The notes beneath the pieces were generated by a model. The model ran no database searches and was not told the DNA's origin. It saw only the letters and a program-made list of their open reading frames with translations. The position numbers and the translations under genes were made by a program. A DNA stretch of 64,000 nucleotides, taken from positions 12,462,001 to 12,526,000 of the forward strand of contig JAMPIT010000174.1 in assembly GCA_026261815.1 (NCBI GenBank), written 5' to 3'. This document shows positions 15,201-28,040 of this stretch, piece by piece (positions within the stretch are counted from its first letter, which is position 1; every line of letters begins with the position of its first letter). The stretch comes from Monarcha castaneiventris obscurior (Eukaryota; Chordata; Aves; Passeriformes; Monarchidae).

Positions 15201-18200
15201 GCTATACTGGAAGTAAAATAGTCAGGTTTGGTTAGTACAGAGCACACTGGATACTCTGAAGGAAAACATTATTTTCATTAGAAGTTTTTATTTAAAATCT
15301 GGACAAGTCTAGGAGTGATATTTGTATAAAATTTTCATATGTTTCTTTTCATTAAAACAGTTGTAACCTTTCTCTGTCCCCAGTGTTTATGCTTTTAATG
15401 GGCCCCCTGAATAAAGCACTCAGATATTATAAATAATCACTTCTGCAATTAGCTTTCCAACTTTCAAAGAAGTTATTGGATGAATCAGGAATGGAATGGG
15501 ACCAGCTAAGTTATTATGGAATCATTAATAGGCAAATAAATTCTGAAACAGCATGGGAATGAAAACTTCTTCTCTTTCAGAAATAGTCTTTATTTTTTTC
15601 TTTTTGCTAAAGTAAATTGCTTTAATGATTCATTCCACAATAGTCAAATGTCTGCAGGAAAATATTGCCTTTGAGGGTTATCTAAATAGTTACTCAGCTT
15701 AGTATAAGTTCACAGTGGAAGATGGAATCTACATTAATAACATGAATTATGAAAAAAAACCCTGCGTGTGATCTATAAAAAAATCTGTGAGTGAGATTAA
15801 CTATCCTCAAATAAGAAGCTTTGCCTTGCTATAAAATTCAGCCTGAAAAGCCATACATATATAAGTAATGGAAAGATTTTGCTATTTATTATGGTACATA
15901 AATATAATGAATGTTAAATTTGACTCCTTTTGAAAATCAGAATTTTCCATTTGTTCCTCTGAAATACTACCTTTCTGAGTACCTTGCTGAGTTCTAGTAC
16001 TTTCTCTCCCCCCCCGCAATTACTCCCTGCTCAAGAAGCTTACTAGAGAGCAGAAATCCAGGGTAAAATCCAGCACAGGAAAAAAAGACCTTAAGAAAAA
16101 AATATTTTTGTATTTCTTCTCTTTCCATGTTTTTACCTGATCTGTTTCTTAATTTTTTCTTTTTCATTGTCATTTTAGCCACAGTGCTGGATTTTGGTAA
16201 AGAAGGCAGAAAAAAGGAGGATATTTATATAAATTTAAAAGTGTCCTTTTAAGATTTATTTTTAATATTATTTTTATAACTAACTCAAGGGAGATTTTTA
16301 TTCTCACAGGAATTGCCATACTAAATTGATTAGCCACCATTCATCCTGACACTGTTCTTTGTCTCCAAAAGTTGAGGGGTTTGGTAAAAGGAACTCAATA
16401 GAAATGCACTTTACAATTCCATACTATTCTACAGAAAACAAACAAAAAGGCTTCTTCTGTCAGCCCCCATTTATCCTGCAAGGATAGTAGGAATTAGTAA
16501 AATTGTTCTATACTGGATAAAGACATGTCTAATTACTGAATTATTCGCTGTTACTGGTGGGCATTTGGAAAGAGTGCATACTAAAGCCTGGCCTTTTTCT
16601 ATTTATAATATATACTGATATATCACCATGCCAGACTCACAGCTTCATAAGCTGAGAAAATTGCACTGTTGACAGTCACATCTTTTACCAAGTAAGAGCA
16701 GAAATTTATGCCACAAATCCAGATTCAAGGGTTATACACTCAAACCTTTCTGTACCATATGTTTAGCCTGAGATTTTGATCTAACACAGTGACAGTTGGA
16801 TATAATCTTTATTGGTCTTACCTTTGCAGAGGTTAAATGCACAAATGAAACCAGCCTGTGTGGATTTAACTAGATTTTTAAAATGATATGAACAGGGTGG
16901 CAAAATGTACACACACAAAATACAAGCATCTTTCCTTTGGTGACCCAGGTTTGATTTGATTCAGCACAGAAGCACAGAAAATGTTAAAGGTCTGGGTTAT
17001 GTTTTTGAAAGAAGACTCCATAGAAAATATGCACACAAATTACTATAATGAAGGACAGTTGGTAAAAATGGTTAGAATGATAAGGAAAAAAAGTGAGCAT
17101 ATTTCAGTCTGAAATAGTCTTTCACTCTAACAAACCATCTGTTTCCACAAAGAGTTGGAATGATGCTTAGCCATATTTTCCTAGCTGGAAAAAAGAAAAA
17201 GGAAAGTATTTCTGTCAATTCCCCATGATCATGCTAGCAATTATTTAATGCCATGGTTCTGAAAATCTTTTCTTTGAAGTCAGACTCCCTGGAAGCACTG
17301 AATTCACAGTTTGTGGCAATGTCTTAATGTAAATCAACAAATCATTCCACTGCATTCTTATTCTTGCACTCCAAAGCAAATAGAAATATACTGTGATCAA
17401 TACCAAATCACTGCTTTTAGAAAAAAATAAACAAACAGATGAAAACACTCTTTCAGAGCAAGCTACATTTTGATCAGCAAATGAGAGTCTAGGTTTTTTG
17501 TCATTTTCTTCCCCAGTTCATCCCAGGAAAAACAGGAGCTGTTTGATTTTTAGACTTCTTGACATTTAAAACAATGGAATAATGAGACATGCCACATTTA
17601 AAAATTCTTCTATAGGAGGAGTCACAAATTTAAATTGTTAGCAAATATTTTTAAATAAATGGCAGGATTTTTTTTTTTTCTGTCTACATGGTTCAATTTG
17701 AAGCTTTAAAATTAAAACTGGACATATCTACAGTTTGTGAAGTAACAATGCTAACTCTAGGTTTAAGGTTAGCTGTTACTTGCCCAAGACTTTTCAAATG
17801 CTGGTATAGGAAAGAAGCTCATTTGAATTATTTTCTGATGCAGAAACTTCTTAGTGAGGAATAATGTCAGATTGTGACTTATAATCCATTTCTTCAATGC
17901 CACTTACATCATCTCCTAACTAATCATGGAGAGGTCAAAAGATTTCAAGAAGACAACTGACTTAATAGAGTCCTATTAGCACAGGTCAGACAGCAAAATG
18001 GGATTCTAAAGTTATGCACTCCAAGTGTGTCTTTGATCAAGTCACATGGAATAGATGTGCAGCTCTGGGGCTTTCTTTTCCATTTTCAAGCAAAATGAAT
18101 TTATGACCATGCCCATGTGCTGCATTATGTGTTAAATGAATGCACCAAGCAGCAATCTCTCAGTAGCAAAAATAATGCTGTACTTTGCTGACACATACTG

Positions 18201-21200
18201 CCTTAAGGTGGAAGAAGAATGTTCTCTTAGCTGATAGGGGTTCCAGGCCTATTATATCTGCTAGCACTTAAATCACTTCAAACAATTATTTTGAAAGGAA
18301 TTTTGAATAATAAAAGGACTTTTCTTTAGTCATTTATCCTCAACACATTATTTAGGCAATTTTGGTATGGAGTTGGAGAGATCACTGGTTGTGTGCAGTT
18401 AACAGGCAGCAGCACTTGGCCATTCTCAGCAGATTTCTTTGTCACTCATGCTCAAATAATGTTCACTGGTGCCTCAGGGGTGGGTTCACCCACCAGGAGA
18501 ACCAGGAGAATGTTTTGGAATGAAAAAACTTTGAATAACCATTTTGGGTAAGCAGAACAGATAAATCCATATTGATAGGAGTTATCAGAAGCACAGCTGG
18601 TGACAGGCATATCCAAATGATTCTTCAAAGCTCCAAAACCCCATTTGTAATTCTGGGAGTTTAGTATATTTATAAGGTTGGACAAGTGGTTGGGAAGAGG
18701 GACAGAGAGTTAATGGCTGTTCAATTCGAGATCCATTTATAGAACGAAGTTTCAGATAACATATGAATCACACCAGGGACTGGGTAACTCCTTCTTGCAG
18801 TTTGAATTCTGGCTGTGTACTATAACACCAATACCCATCAGAGTACAAAAGACCAGATTTTTGGTGCTGACTCCATATTCTCAAGTTAAACTCTAAATAA
18901 AGTTTTCTTATTTAGAAAATGTTATATACAGACATCTTGAAATCTGAGAACAGATAACATGGCAACAGAGAAATAACTTTTTAGTGACATTTGGATTAAT
19001 TTAGTCTGTGACCAACTTCCATGTAGTTGTTTAGTGATGGATTTGGTGCTTAGTCTGCCAGATTTCAAAGCTATGATTCTTCCAACTCCGGGATACACTC
19101 ATTTTAAGGTTTAACCAAGCAGTCTTTACAGCACAGCAGTAAGCTGAAACACGAGCCAGATTCACATGTACCAACACAGACCCAGAATGAAGCCCCAACG
19201 CAAATAGATTTATTAAAAAGGAAAAAAACCAAAAAAAATTTAAAAAAGGAAGATGTGAATTTTAGGCATGCCTTGGAAATTTCAAGTGGATCAAACTGAA
19301 TTTACTGAAGCTGGAATTCAGTCAATATGCTGGAGGCATATCAGCCTGGCCTAAATTAAGATAACTATGAATGATTTAAGAAACTGACCAGGGGTTGAGA
19401 TCGTACTCCATCACATTTCTGATACTTTCAGATATATCATTTATGATAAGCAAGTGGGAATGATGGCTGTTATCCTGTGATCAGTGAGCAGATGGATCCC
19501 ATATTTCAATAGGAAGTAAAGCTACAAATGACAGAGCCAGATAATGATGGCTTTTGCCAATAGCCTTTGATAGAATATCTTTTGTAATAAAATAAGATCC
19601 TTGTGTATGGTCTATAAAACAGCATTTCTGAAAAGGCTTTGAAAGATTTTTATTTTTTCCTTTTAAATAATGTGCTTCTGCTACAACATCTACAAAGACA
19701 CAGGCCAAATACTCAACATCTGTATATCTTATTTTGAACAGACACTTGGCACATTCACAGATGTATTTTCTCCAAAATAATACAAACCAGAAAACACATT
19801 ATCATTTTCACTAGTTCTTTATCAAGAGAAAGGAAAAAAATTCTATAATTATCATTTCAGTGTAAAATTTTTTATTCATTCTGCCACCCTTGAAACACTA
19901 ATGCTTATGACACTCATTACAACACAGTCACTCAGTTTAGGATTTACTTTGTCCTAATATATTTTAGGATCTGTCATTAAAAGTGCATTACACTTTATCT
20001 CTCATCGCTCCCCAAAAGCTATGATCAAGGGTCCACATTTTGGATTTCTCTCTCCTGCAAGTATCACATATCAAATCACTGTCCAAGAAGAACATTAAAT
20101 CTTAAATCTTCTCCACTTTACTAACACATATATTGCTGTTACTATGTTCCTAAAACTGCTCCTGTTACTGTAATTATTTATATGTGTGCCTCGGCCAAAG
20201 TTCAGATTTGTGGCTAAATGTATTATGCAAATGAAAAGAGTTATCTTTGAAAAACCATGGTGTAACATGGAGACATGCAGCTTCCTTCCACACATACTAC
20301 TTTCCTGGTCTTTGAGTTCCTGTCACTTCATTTAAACAACTGGTTGCACATTGCATAAAACAAGCTTCTCGTATTATGTCTGAAATTTTGGCAGTTTCTT
20401 AGTATTGTTTTCCTCTTTCAAATAACTTCTATACATGAATGTAATCCTACATTCTGTTATGAATAAAAGAGGTCTCCTTCCAGTCTAAACAAAAGCAGAA
20501 CATATATCACAAACAACAAAAGGTAGAAAATAAAACCCAGAAGTTTTAGTGTTGTGTGTGGAGAAAAAGGACAAGAGCACTCACAATGAAAAAATTCTTT
20601 TAATAGGAACAGAATGGAGTTGCATCAGTGCATAAAATAGCGTGTGCTTCCTACCACTCATATTCCAGAGCAGTTTCATTTCTGAAAAAGGACCTTCATA
20701 GGGTGTTTTAGTGACATGGAAAAGGACCAAGGAGGGAAGATTAAGTATGCAACAAGTGAAGTATGAATTCCTGAGATAAAGGCACCTCTACAAAATGGAG
20801 TTTAGACAGTATTAAGTGAAAACATTGTTACTCTCTTCAGCATATTTTAAGTCCTACAATCAGGAATGCACTTTGAAATATACCCCATATGAGAATATGA
20901 CATCTCCTCAGAAACGAGAAAGAGAAAAATATAACAAGAAGTAAAAATACTTACCAGGTGGAAGGAAAAGACACAAAGGAAACAATATGCAGACTGAGAA
21001 GGGTTGATTGTTGCCTGTTCATGTTCTCCTACAATTTCTTTTTACAAAAAAAAATAATCTGAATTGAAAGGTGCAATATGCCCCAGCTGAAACCAGAACA
21101 GCCTGTTTCATGCAACATACTTTACTGAAAGTACATTCCATGAGAATATGATTTGCTGACCTGGCAGCAAATATCTGACTTGTATCAGATTAAGAAACAG

Positions 21201-23159
21201 GGAATTTCTAGTCTTATTAAAGGAGAATCATAAGTGTTTCCCACAACTTTCTTATTATTAATCTTGAAAACTGCTCTTCGAAAATCTTCTGTCCAACACT
21301 GTGCTTTGGGAAATGCAGCAGTTTACCTTAGCTGCTGACATCTGAGGCCTTTTCCTTAAAGGGCAGCAACAATTTCATTCTGCTACCCATTTTCTCTGTA
21401 TGGCAGTATCACCCAAAAATATATATTACTTTAATTTAATAACAAAATGTTGTGTTTCCTTAAATAATAAACCTTAAGGACAATGACTCTCATGTGAGTG
21501 TTTTTAAAATCCTCCTATGTGCCCAAGCTGTCAACTTCCAAAGCTAAAACAACAGTTTCAGTGCTGCACATGCCAACACCTGTGCTTGACTTGAAATCCC
21601 TGACATTGATCCATCCACAGAGACAAGCAAGTCTAGTACATGTTAGCAGATACAGTCCAAACACTGAGTGTTTATGGTTGTTTTCTTTATGAAGGAAAAA
21701 ACAAAAGCCAAGTTTTCTTGGGAGAAAGTTAAAAACCCCACCTAACTGTGAGAGAAGCAGAGAAGAAGCAGCTTGCTCCTTCCTTTGTGTGGAAATGCAC
21801 CTAAAACTGGAAGATGTAATTGCAATGAAATGTATTTGAAACACTGGAAGATGTTAAGAACGATAGCCATTAACACTTTTATTGCAAGGCAAAGAATCAA
21901 ACTTTGGCCAAAGAGTCAAGATTTGTCATTTCCTGTCCTAACAACACTTCAGTTTCATCTAGCAACTCTTAAAACTGCTTGCTAACTTTTTCCATTTATA
22001 TATTCAGTTACAAATTGTTATAAAGAATTTAAAGCAAAACCAGGGAGGGAGATAATGTGTATTAGCAATTCATAAATTGTCCTGTCTAAGCTGGTGTGCA
22101 TTTTTGTTCAGTATTTGATGAGCATTCCTGCAGAAACATGCTTGGGAACTGCAGATTTTCTCATTCTGCAACACTATCCCTTGTTGCTCTGCACAGTGAC
22201 TATGTGGACACAGAGGTGCAAAATATATGAACCCCTAAGTATCCCCGGAACCACGTCTTACATTGCAGAAATACAAATGATTATGAACAGCCTGTTAGCT
22301 TGTTTTCACAGTACATATGGACTCTGTGTGTGAGCACGACCCAGAACACTTCCCGCCATTTGAATCGTGAAGGGCCGGATTTTACCTCATAGCTCTTAAG
22401 CACAGACTTCCTCAGCTAACAGCCCTCCTGGATTCCAAGGGCCTGAAAAGAGGCATCACACATGGAAAAAAAGTGGAGCAGGGAGAGCTCAGGAAGCCAA
22501 TCAGTGCTGGAAATGTTTCTGAGCAGCTACAGAAGAGCCTCTGTGCATCTTCCTGAGACTCATCACTAATTGTCTTGAAGTCTGACCCTGCTAAACTCTT
22601 ACAGAGAAAATGACAGATTTCAGCTTAATTAGCTTTTGTTTCCTTGAGTGCACACAAACCAGTGCTGCATTTAAGCTCTTACCGAGCCTGTGGTGTCAGA
22701 AGGAAGCTGAAGGATTTCTCTCGTTCCTTCTCTCCCTCTGACACCCGCCTCTGCTAATGAACGTGGCTAATCAGCCGGGCTGCGCGGAGCACCTCTTCTC
22801 CTGCAGGAGCTGGAAGTGCTTTACCAGCTGGATGCGGAGCCAGATCTGGGACACGCTGGCAGAATTCCCACTCACTTCAATGGGACTAAGATTGATCCTA
22901 CATGAGACATTATCAACTGCAGCCACCTGCAGGGAGGGAGTGGGGGAACACAGGGGAGGGAGAGGGGGAACACGGCAGCTGTTTAGCAGCACATAGTAAC
23001 ACAGAAACAAGAGTTCAGGCTCGGAAATGAAGAATGCTGTATCCAATTGCAACTGCAGGTGGAATTTAGGTGAGCAGAATGCTACTGCCACAGTTGGGAT
23101 TTGGCATCGGCTTTCAGGCCAGCAGTACCCTGAGACCTTTCCCAGCAAAGGGTCAGGAG

Positions 23160-23212
23160 CACAGTGGTCTAATGGACACAGCATGGGACTGGGAAACAGG
23201 CATCCTTGAGAG
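23160..23212 (+). mobile_element. Possible tRNA-derived SINE head
   Basis: The sequence cagtggtctaatggacacag followed by catgggactgggaaacaggc and atcct closely follows the tRNA-like head of amniote MIR/CORE SINEs (cagtggt-tagtggttagagca-gggactggga-tcagga). The remainder of such an element is not clear downstream. It is too short and lacks a foldable cloverleaf, so it is not called a tRNA gene. Confidence 0.4.
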
Positions 23213-23906
23213 CAGCGATGCGGCTGTCCTTGGAAATAACATGCTGACCGTCTGTTAACAAATTAGCCTTCTTAACCTTCCATAAATCCCCTGAAACACA
23301 GGGTGCTGGGCTGAAGGCTAGAACAGGAGGTGGACCAGTCAGCCTATTTATTTTCCTGCCTAGAGATATTTTTTCCTCAAAAACTACTTTCTCCCGGTAA
23401 CTGCGGACAGATGCAGCAATGCCTGACTAAAAAATGAACAAAACTTCCTTCTCCCCAGTTATCCTGAAAACACTTTGAGGGCTGGGAGACAATCACACTC
23501 TACAGCCAAAGGTGCTCCTGAGACAACCCAAGATGGATGGGTGATCAGTTTGCCTTGAGGGTAACTTTAAAGCACAATGTCAGCGTAGTCTTTAAGGACA
23601 ATGGCTGTTGCTAATCATCTAGGAATGCAGGCATTAAAAAGCTATTACTGAATTTAAATTAATAAGTGTAGAGCTACCTATTGTGTGTTGCTCTGCATCA
23701 ACCACTGTGCAGCCCATTGCTTCTCTAAGCTGTCTGTAAACTCACTCTGTTGGCCTTAAGCACATTCTCAGTGGAGTGGTGAATCTCAGACAGTCCTCAT
23801 TCAGGAAAGACTTCTGAGTAAGACCCTTCAGATAACTCAACCTTGCCTTAACACCCTTGCCATTTCCATAGCAGAGCAGAGAAGCATTTGCATTTGCATA
23901 GCATAT

Positions 23907-23960
23907 GCATATAAAACTGAAATATGTAATACCTTTGCATATAAAACTGAAATATGTAAT
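23907..23960 (+). repeat. Two-copy tandem duplication, 30-bp period
   Basis: A 24-bp block starting gcatataaaactgaaatatg occurs identically at 23907-23930 and 23937-23960, with a 6-base spacer. Two further gcat(t/a) units stand immediately before it. The identity suggests a recent slippage duplication. Confidence 0.9.
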
Positions 23961-24974
23961 AATCCAGCAGGCCTGGCAAAAATGTAGATTATTTAAGCTA
24001 TACTTCTGTTATAATATCAACTCAATGAGCTGCAACATGTACCAATAGATACTTCAGTCTTACTACTCTACAAATAGTTTTATTACAGAGTGAAAATCAT
24101 TCTAACTCACAAAATCTACCTGAGAACCACTTGTGCCTTACAAATAAAAAAAGAAGCTATATGGCATACAATTCCTGTGCTGGGCAGAGTGATAAATATC
24201 ACTTTAAGAGGAAACATAGTCTTTGTTGGTCAAAAGTGAGATATTAATCATAATCCTTGAAGCCAGTCCATTCAATGTGACTTTCATTTTGGAATTTGTA
24301 ATTTGGAGGTTATATGCTCTTTTACACTCTTCCTTTCTTCCCAGCCAATACACATTCTGAGACAGTCACTGGGGAAGATGGGATGGAGATGCATCATCAC
24401 CAAAACTGAAAAATAATGTAAGTATTTGGAAATAGTATTTTTTCATTTTCTTTTCATAGACTCATATGCTTTGCATCCAGTTTTTACAGCCAAGACATGT
24501 TCACAGACAGTCTTAATATGTGATTATTACAATTAATTTCTACAAAAGCATCCTGGGAGAAGGTTACTTGAAATCTCTAAAGGAGGATATGAAAAACCTC
24601 TCTTGCTGATTTCTCTTTGGTCTTCTGGGGACTTTTTTAGTTTGTTTGGTTTGGGTTTTTGGGGTTTTTTGCGAAGAGAGGTTTGAAAGTGCAGATTTTA
24701 AAAATATTTGGAGAAAAAAATTATTAAATTAAAAAACATACCTTCTATAAACCTAACTGCAGTTTCCACTTGGGCCAGGGAAGTGCACTATGGTCTTTGA
24801 ACTCTCAGCATAGTCATTTAAGCCTTAAGATTTTGTGTCTTGCAAATGGACTGTGCTGTCTTCATACCAAAATACCTGCCAAGCCTTCTGTTCCTCTTAT
24901 TGCTTTGTCACATATTGCACCACCGGAGAGCATCTGGCTTTGGGCATGGTTCCTTTTACTAAGAGAAATAACAT

Positions 24975-25165
24975 GAAAGAAAAAAGAGTAGGACACAAAA
25001 AAGCAAACCAAACACACACATACACACAAAACAAAGCAAACAAAAACCAATCAAACAAAAAACTGCAAAAGCCTGAAAAACCCAGATCACCAAAAGAGGC
25101 CCTCCCAAAAAAATCAAACTAAAAACACACTCCACCACCCCAAAAAATTTCCCAAACCCAGCCAA
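24975..25165 (+). repeat. A/C-rich low-complexity tract, about 190 bp
   Basis: The plus strand is a long run of mixed CAAA, CCAAA and (CA)n units that is nearly free of T and G. A T/G-rich tract of the opposite composition lies about 330 bp upstream at 24636-24671. The open frames here are products of the composition. Confidence 0.8.
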
Positions 25166-27250
25166 AGCACTTCTATACCACAGGAAGAAGGGAGAAGAAT
25201 ATGAAATACCACCAAAACTGAGATGTGTGCAGGCTCCTTACAGATATCACAGCCATTGCTGTTTGGATAGATTATTTTCTTGGCTTGTACTATTTGAACT
25301 ATTGCATTGATATTGGACCACCAGTCCATATAAAAATTAAGTCACCTGGAAATGCTGGAAATGTTCTTTTTTTTTGGTTTTTTTTATGTCATGTGGAAAA
25401 TGTTATGCTTTTAAGCACAAAATACTTTGATTTTAACTTATACACAGCAACCACATCAGCAAAAAGAGAAAGGAGACCTCTCAGCAACAGTCCCAAAATT
25501 TTTCTTTGTGAATGAAAACTCCATCTGGTCTTCAATTTACCTCACAGTGTCTGGTTTGCATCTCAAACTGAATGCTAAAATTCATGCTATGGAAAGTCTT
25601 CATCTGAAGGCAGACTGTGATACCATGACTGTGCAGGGATGTTTACATGTCACAAAACACCTGATTCCAAAGTCCTCCTCTATATAAAAGTGGGGTTATC
25701 TGCTAGAGCACAGTCTGAAAGGCAGAGGACAATGGGCTTACTGGGACAAGAAAAGATCAAGCAGATGAAAAACAAGTCTTGCCACAGCTGTCACACCAGA
25801 TGTTTCAGACACACATTGGCAAGAGAGAACCTCAAGATAACAATTTGTTTCGTATCTTTACCTATACAAAAAGGGAAAACAAATCCTGGTGTTTCTAACA
25901 CGTTTTCGGATAACCACTATTTTGATATATGGAAATAAAGTCTTATAAATCTGTTTTGTAGAATTAATAATTAAACTCTTTTCACATGACTTCATTTTTT
26001 CTACTATAATGAACTTACTTTACAAACCTCAATATCTGGATTACAACTGCAAAGAATGTCACACTTCAGCTAATGACAGCAGCCTAGTTCAGGGTAACAT
26101 TAACAACACCGTGGTAAAATATTACATGGGAGACCATTTAAAGTTTATAAAATGGAACAGAATATATTAGAGAGACATGTGGGCTTAATTTTCCGTTCAT
26201 GTAGATGTAATTCCTTAGACCTCCACATCTCATCTATAACTGTGTGCAAAAAGAACCAGGCCAACATACTCCACAGAGCAGCACATAGATTTGGGATTTG
26301 GCTACCAGACCATAGCTTATAGTGTACTTAGGCTTCAGTTCAGTTCCAGAAAGATTTTAATCTCTGCTGTCAATGGAGGCTGAGATGAGCCTTGACGCTT
26401 GAAATCACATTTGCCTTTTGCAAATTAACCTCTGTTACAAAATAAACAGAAAATAAGACATTTGTATATGCACTCTTGTACGCATATGCTCATATGAAAA
26501 AATGTCAGCAAACTCAATTTCCATTAGCTGTATTAAATATTGAGACATTATTATGGGACACAGCCTCATTACATGATCTATGAGTAATGATAACAAATAA
26601 TTATTCATTATCTGAAATGTTAAATGAAGATCAATACCCATAATGGTTTGAATAAGAGGTTCATAGCATTAGAACTGTAGGGATCTTCTGATCTCAAAAG
26701 CACATAAACCAGGGGATATCTGTTGCATTTAGCCTAATTACTTCATTATGAATGACATAAGAACTGGGTTCAAAATCTACATATGAGCTGGAAAGTACTC
26801 AGGTTCTTAGATACCTCAAGCAATATAAGCTTAACTGCTTAGGGAGAAAAGTATTTGCTTATGGCATGAACACATTCACACCTGTTGTTGGAATGGTTTC
26901 CAGTAACAGAACAAGTTTATCAGAGTAAGTGTTAATACTTCATTCCTTTTTCTGCTAATCCCATTTTCTGTTTCATTTTAACTGACTGCAAGATGGCTGC
27001 AAAGTTTAGAGCCCTGTTGGGCTTTAAAGCTTATATCAGTTTTCAGCATTTTTATAACTACAGCTCACATTGAGTTGGTTATTCTAAGAATCTGCTTGAA
27101 ACCATTTTGGTTCAGTCCAGCACTGACCTGCTGCTGAAGTACGGTTAATAGAAAGGTTTTGGTGAAGGAAAAGATAATGTATTAATAACTGTAATCCCTG
27201 TTGAATGCATATTCAAATAAATATCTTGTATTATATAGAAACAGAGATTA

Positions 27251-28040
27251 GAATCATAGAACCATAAAATTGGAAGAGGCCTTTTAGACCATTTAGTCCA
27301 ACTGTCAGCCCAGCATTGCCCCTGTAACCCTTGAACCACTAAACCACATCACCCAGTGCCAGATCCAGGTACCTCTTAAACACCTCCAGGGAGGGTGACT
27401 CCACCACCTCTCTGGGCAGCCCATTACATTGCCTGACCACCCAGGCAGGAACATTCTTTTTTTTTTTTTTTTCTAGTATCTAATTTGAGCCTCACCTGTC
27501 TCAGCTTGAAGCCATTTCCTCTGGTCCTTTCACTGCCAGCACAGCAGAAAAGGCTGGCCCACACCTGACTACACCCTCCTTTCAGGAGTTGTGGAGAATG
27601 ACGAGCTCCCACCTGAGTCTCCTCAAGACTAAGCACCCCCAGCTCCCCCAGTCATTCCCCAGATGTTCTCTAGTCATTTCACAAGCCCTGCCCTTTGCTG
27701 GACACAGTCCAGTATCTCCTTGTCCATTTCAAATTAGAGGGGCCCAGAGGTGGACACAGCACTCGAGGGGTGGCCTCACCAGTGCCAAGCAGAGAGGAAG
27801 AATCTCTTCCCTGGTCCTGATGGCCACACTACTCCTGATACAGCCCAGGCACCATTGGCCTTCTTGGCCACCTGGAGACATGCTGGCTCATGTTCAGCCA
27901 CAGGGGACCAGCACCCCCAGGTCCTCTTCCACTGGGCCACTTTCCCACCCCTGTCCCAGCCTGTAGCAATGCAGGGGTTTCTTTGTGGCCAAAATGGAGG
28001 ACCTGGCACTTGGCCCTCTTGAACCTCATGATATTTGGAT
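27251..28040 (-). mobile_element. CR1 LINE, 5'-truncated copy (about 0.8 kb)
   Basis: On the minus strand this reads as the C-terminal part of the CR1 ORF2 protein followed by the CR1 3' region. Visible remnants are RFKRAKCQVLHFGHKE near 28029-27980 and, in other frames, LNMSQ and QVAKKANG, so the reading frame is broken by indels. Further on come the familiar CR1 phrases for a gain-of-charge RGNGFKL stretch and ggctgcccagagaggtggtg. The element closes at 27251 with octamer-type units (ATTTTATG, GTTCTATG). A 16-base A-run interrupts it at 27472-27457. CR1 is the dominant avian non-LTR retrotransposon; this copy is dead and lies about 2.3 kb beyond the candidate SEMA3D poly(A) site. Confidence 0.9.

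Larger units (their letters stand above)
5118..23159. other. Intergenic desert, no gene seen
   Basis: About 18 kb of AT-rich DNA with only simple repeats and the hairpin at 5726-5772. The longest open frame, 12642-13145 on the plus strand (167 codons), has no recognisable domain. In human the region on the 3' side of SEMA3D is a long gene-poor interval towards SEMA3A, which agrees with what is seen. Undetected conserved enhancers are possible. Confidence 0.7.
23213..27250. other. Intergenic DNA between the SINE-like head and the CR1 copy
   Basis: No gene seen. It holds the 30-bp tandem duplication and the A/C-rich tract listed separately. A weak CR1/L3-like phrase occurs near 26660-26700. 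Confidence 0.7.

Noticed and set aside
23160..23212. Possible functional tRNA gene
   Set aside because: Only a tRNA-like head is present; no acceptor stem pairing or complete cloverleaf was found, so a SINE remnant is more likely.
22700..23260. Possible CpG island or promoter
   Set aside because: GC content is raised only modestly, CpG pairs are few, and no exon follows on either strand.
27776..28029. Open frames that could be read as a small gene
   Set aside because: They are fragments of the CR1 ORF2 protein, in different frames.
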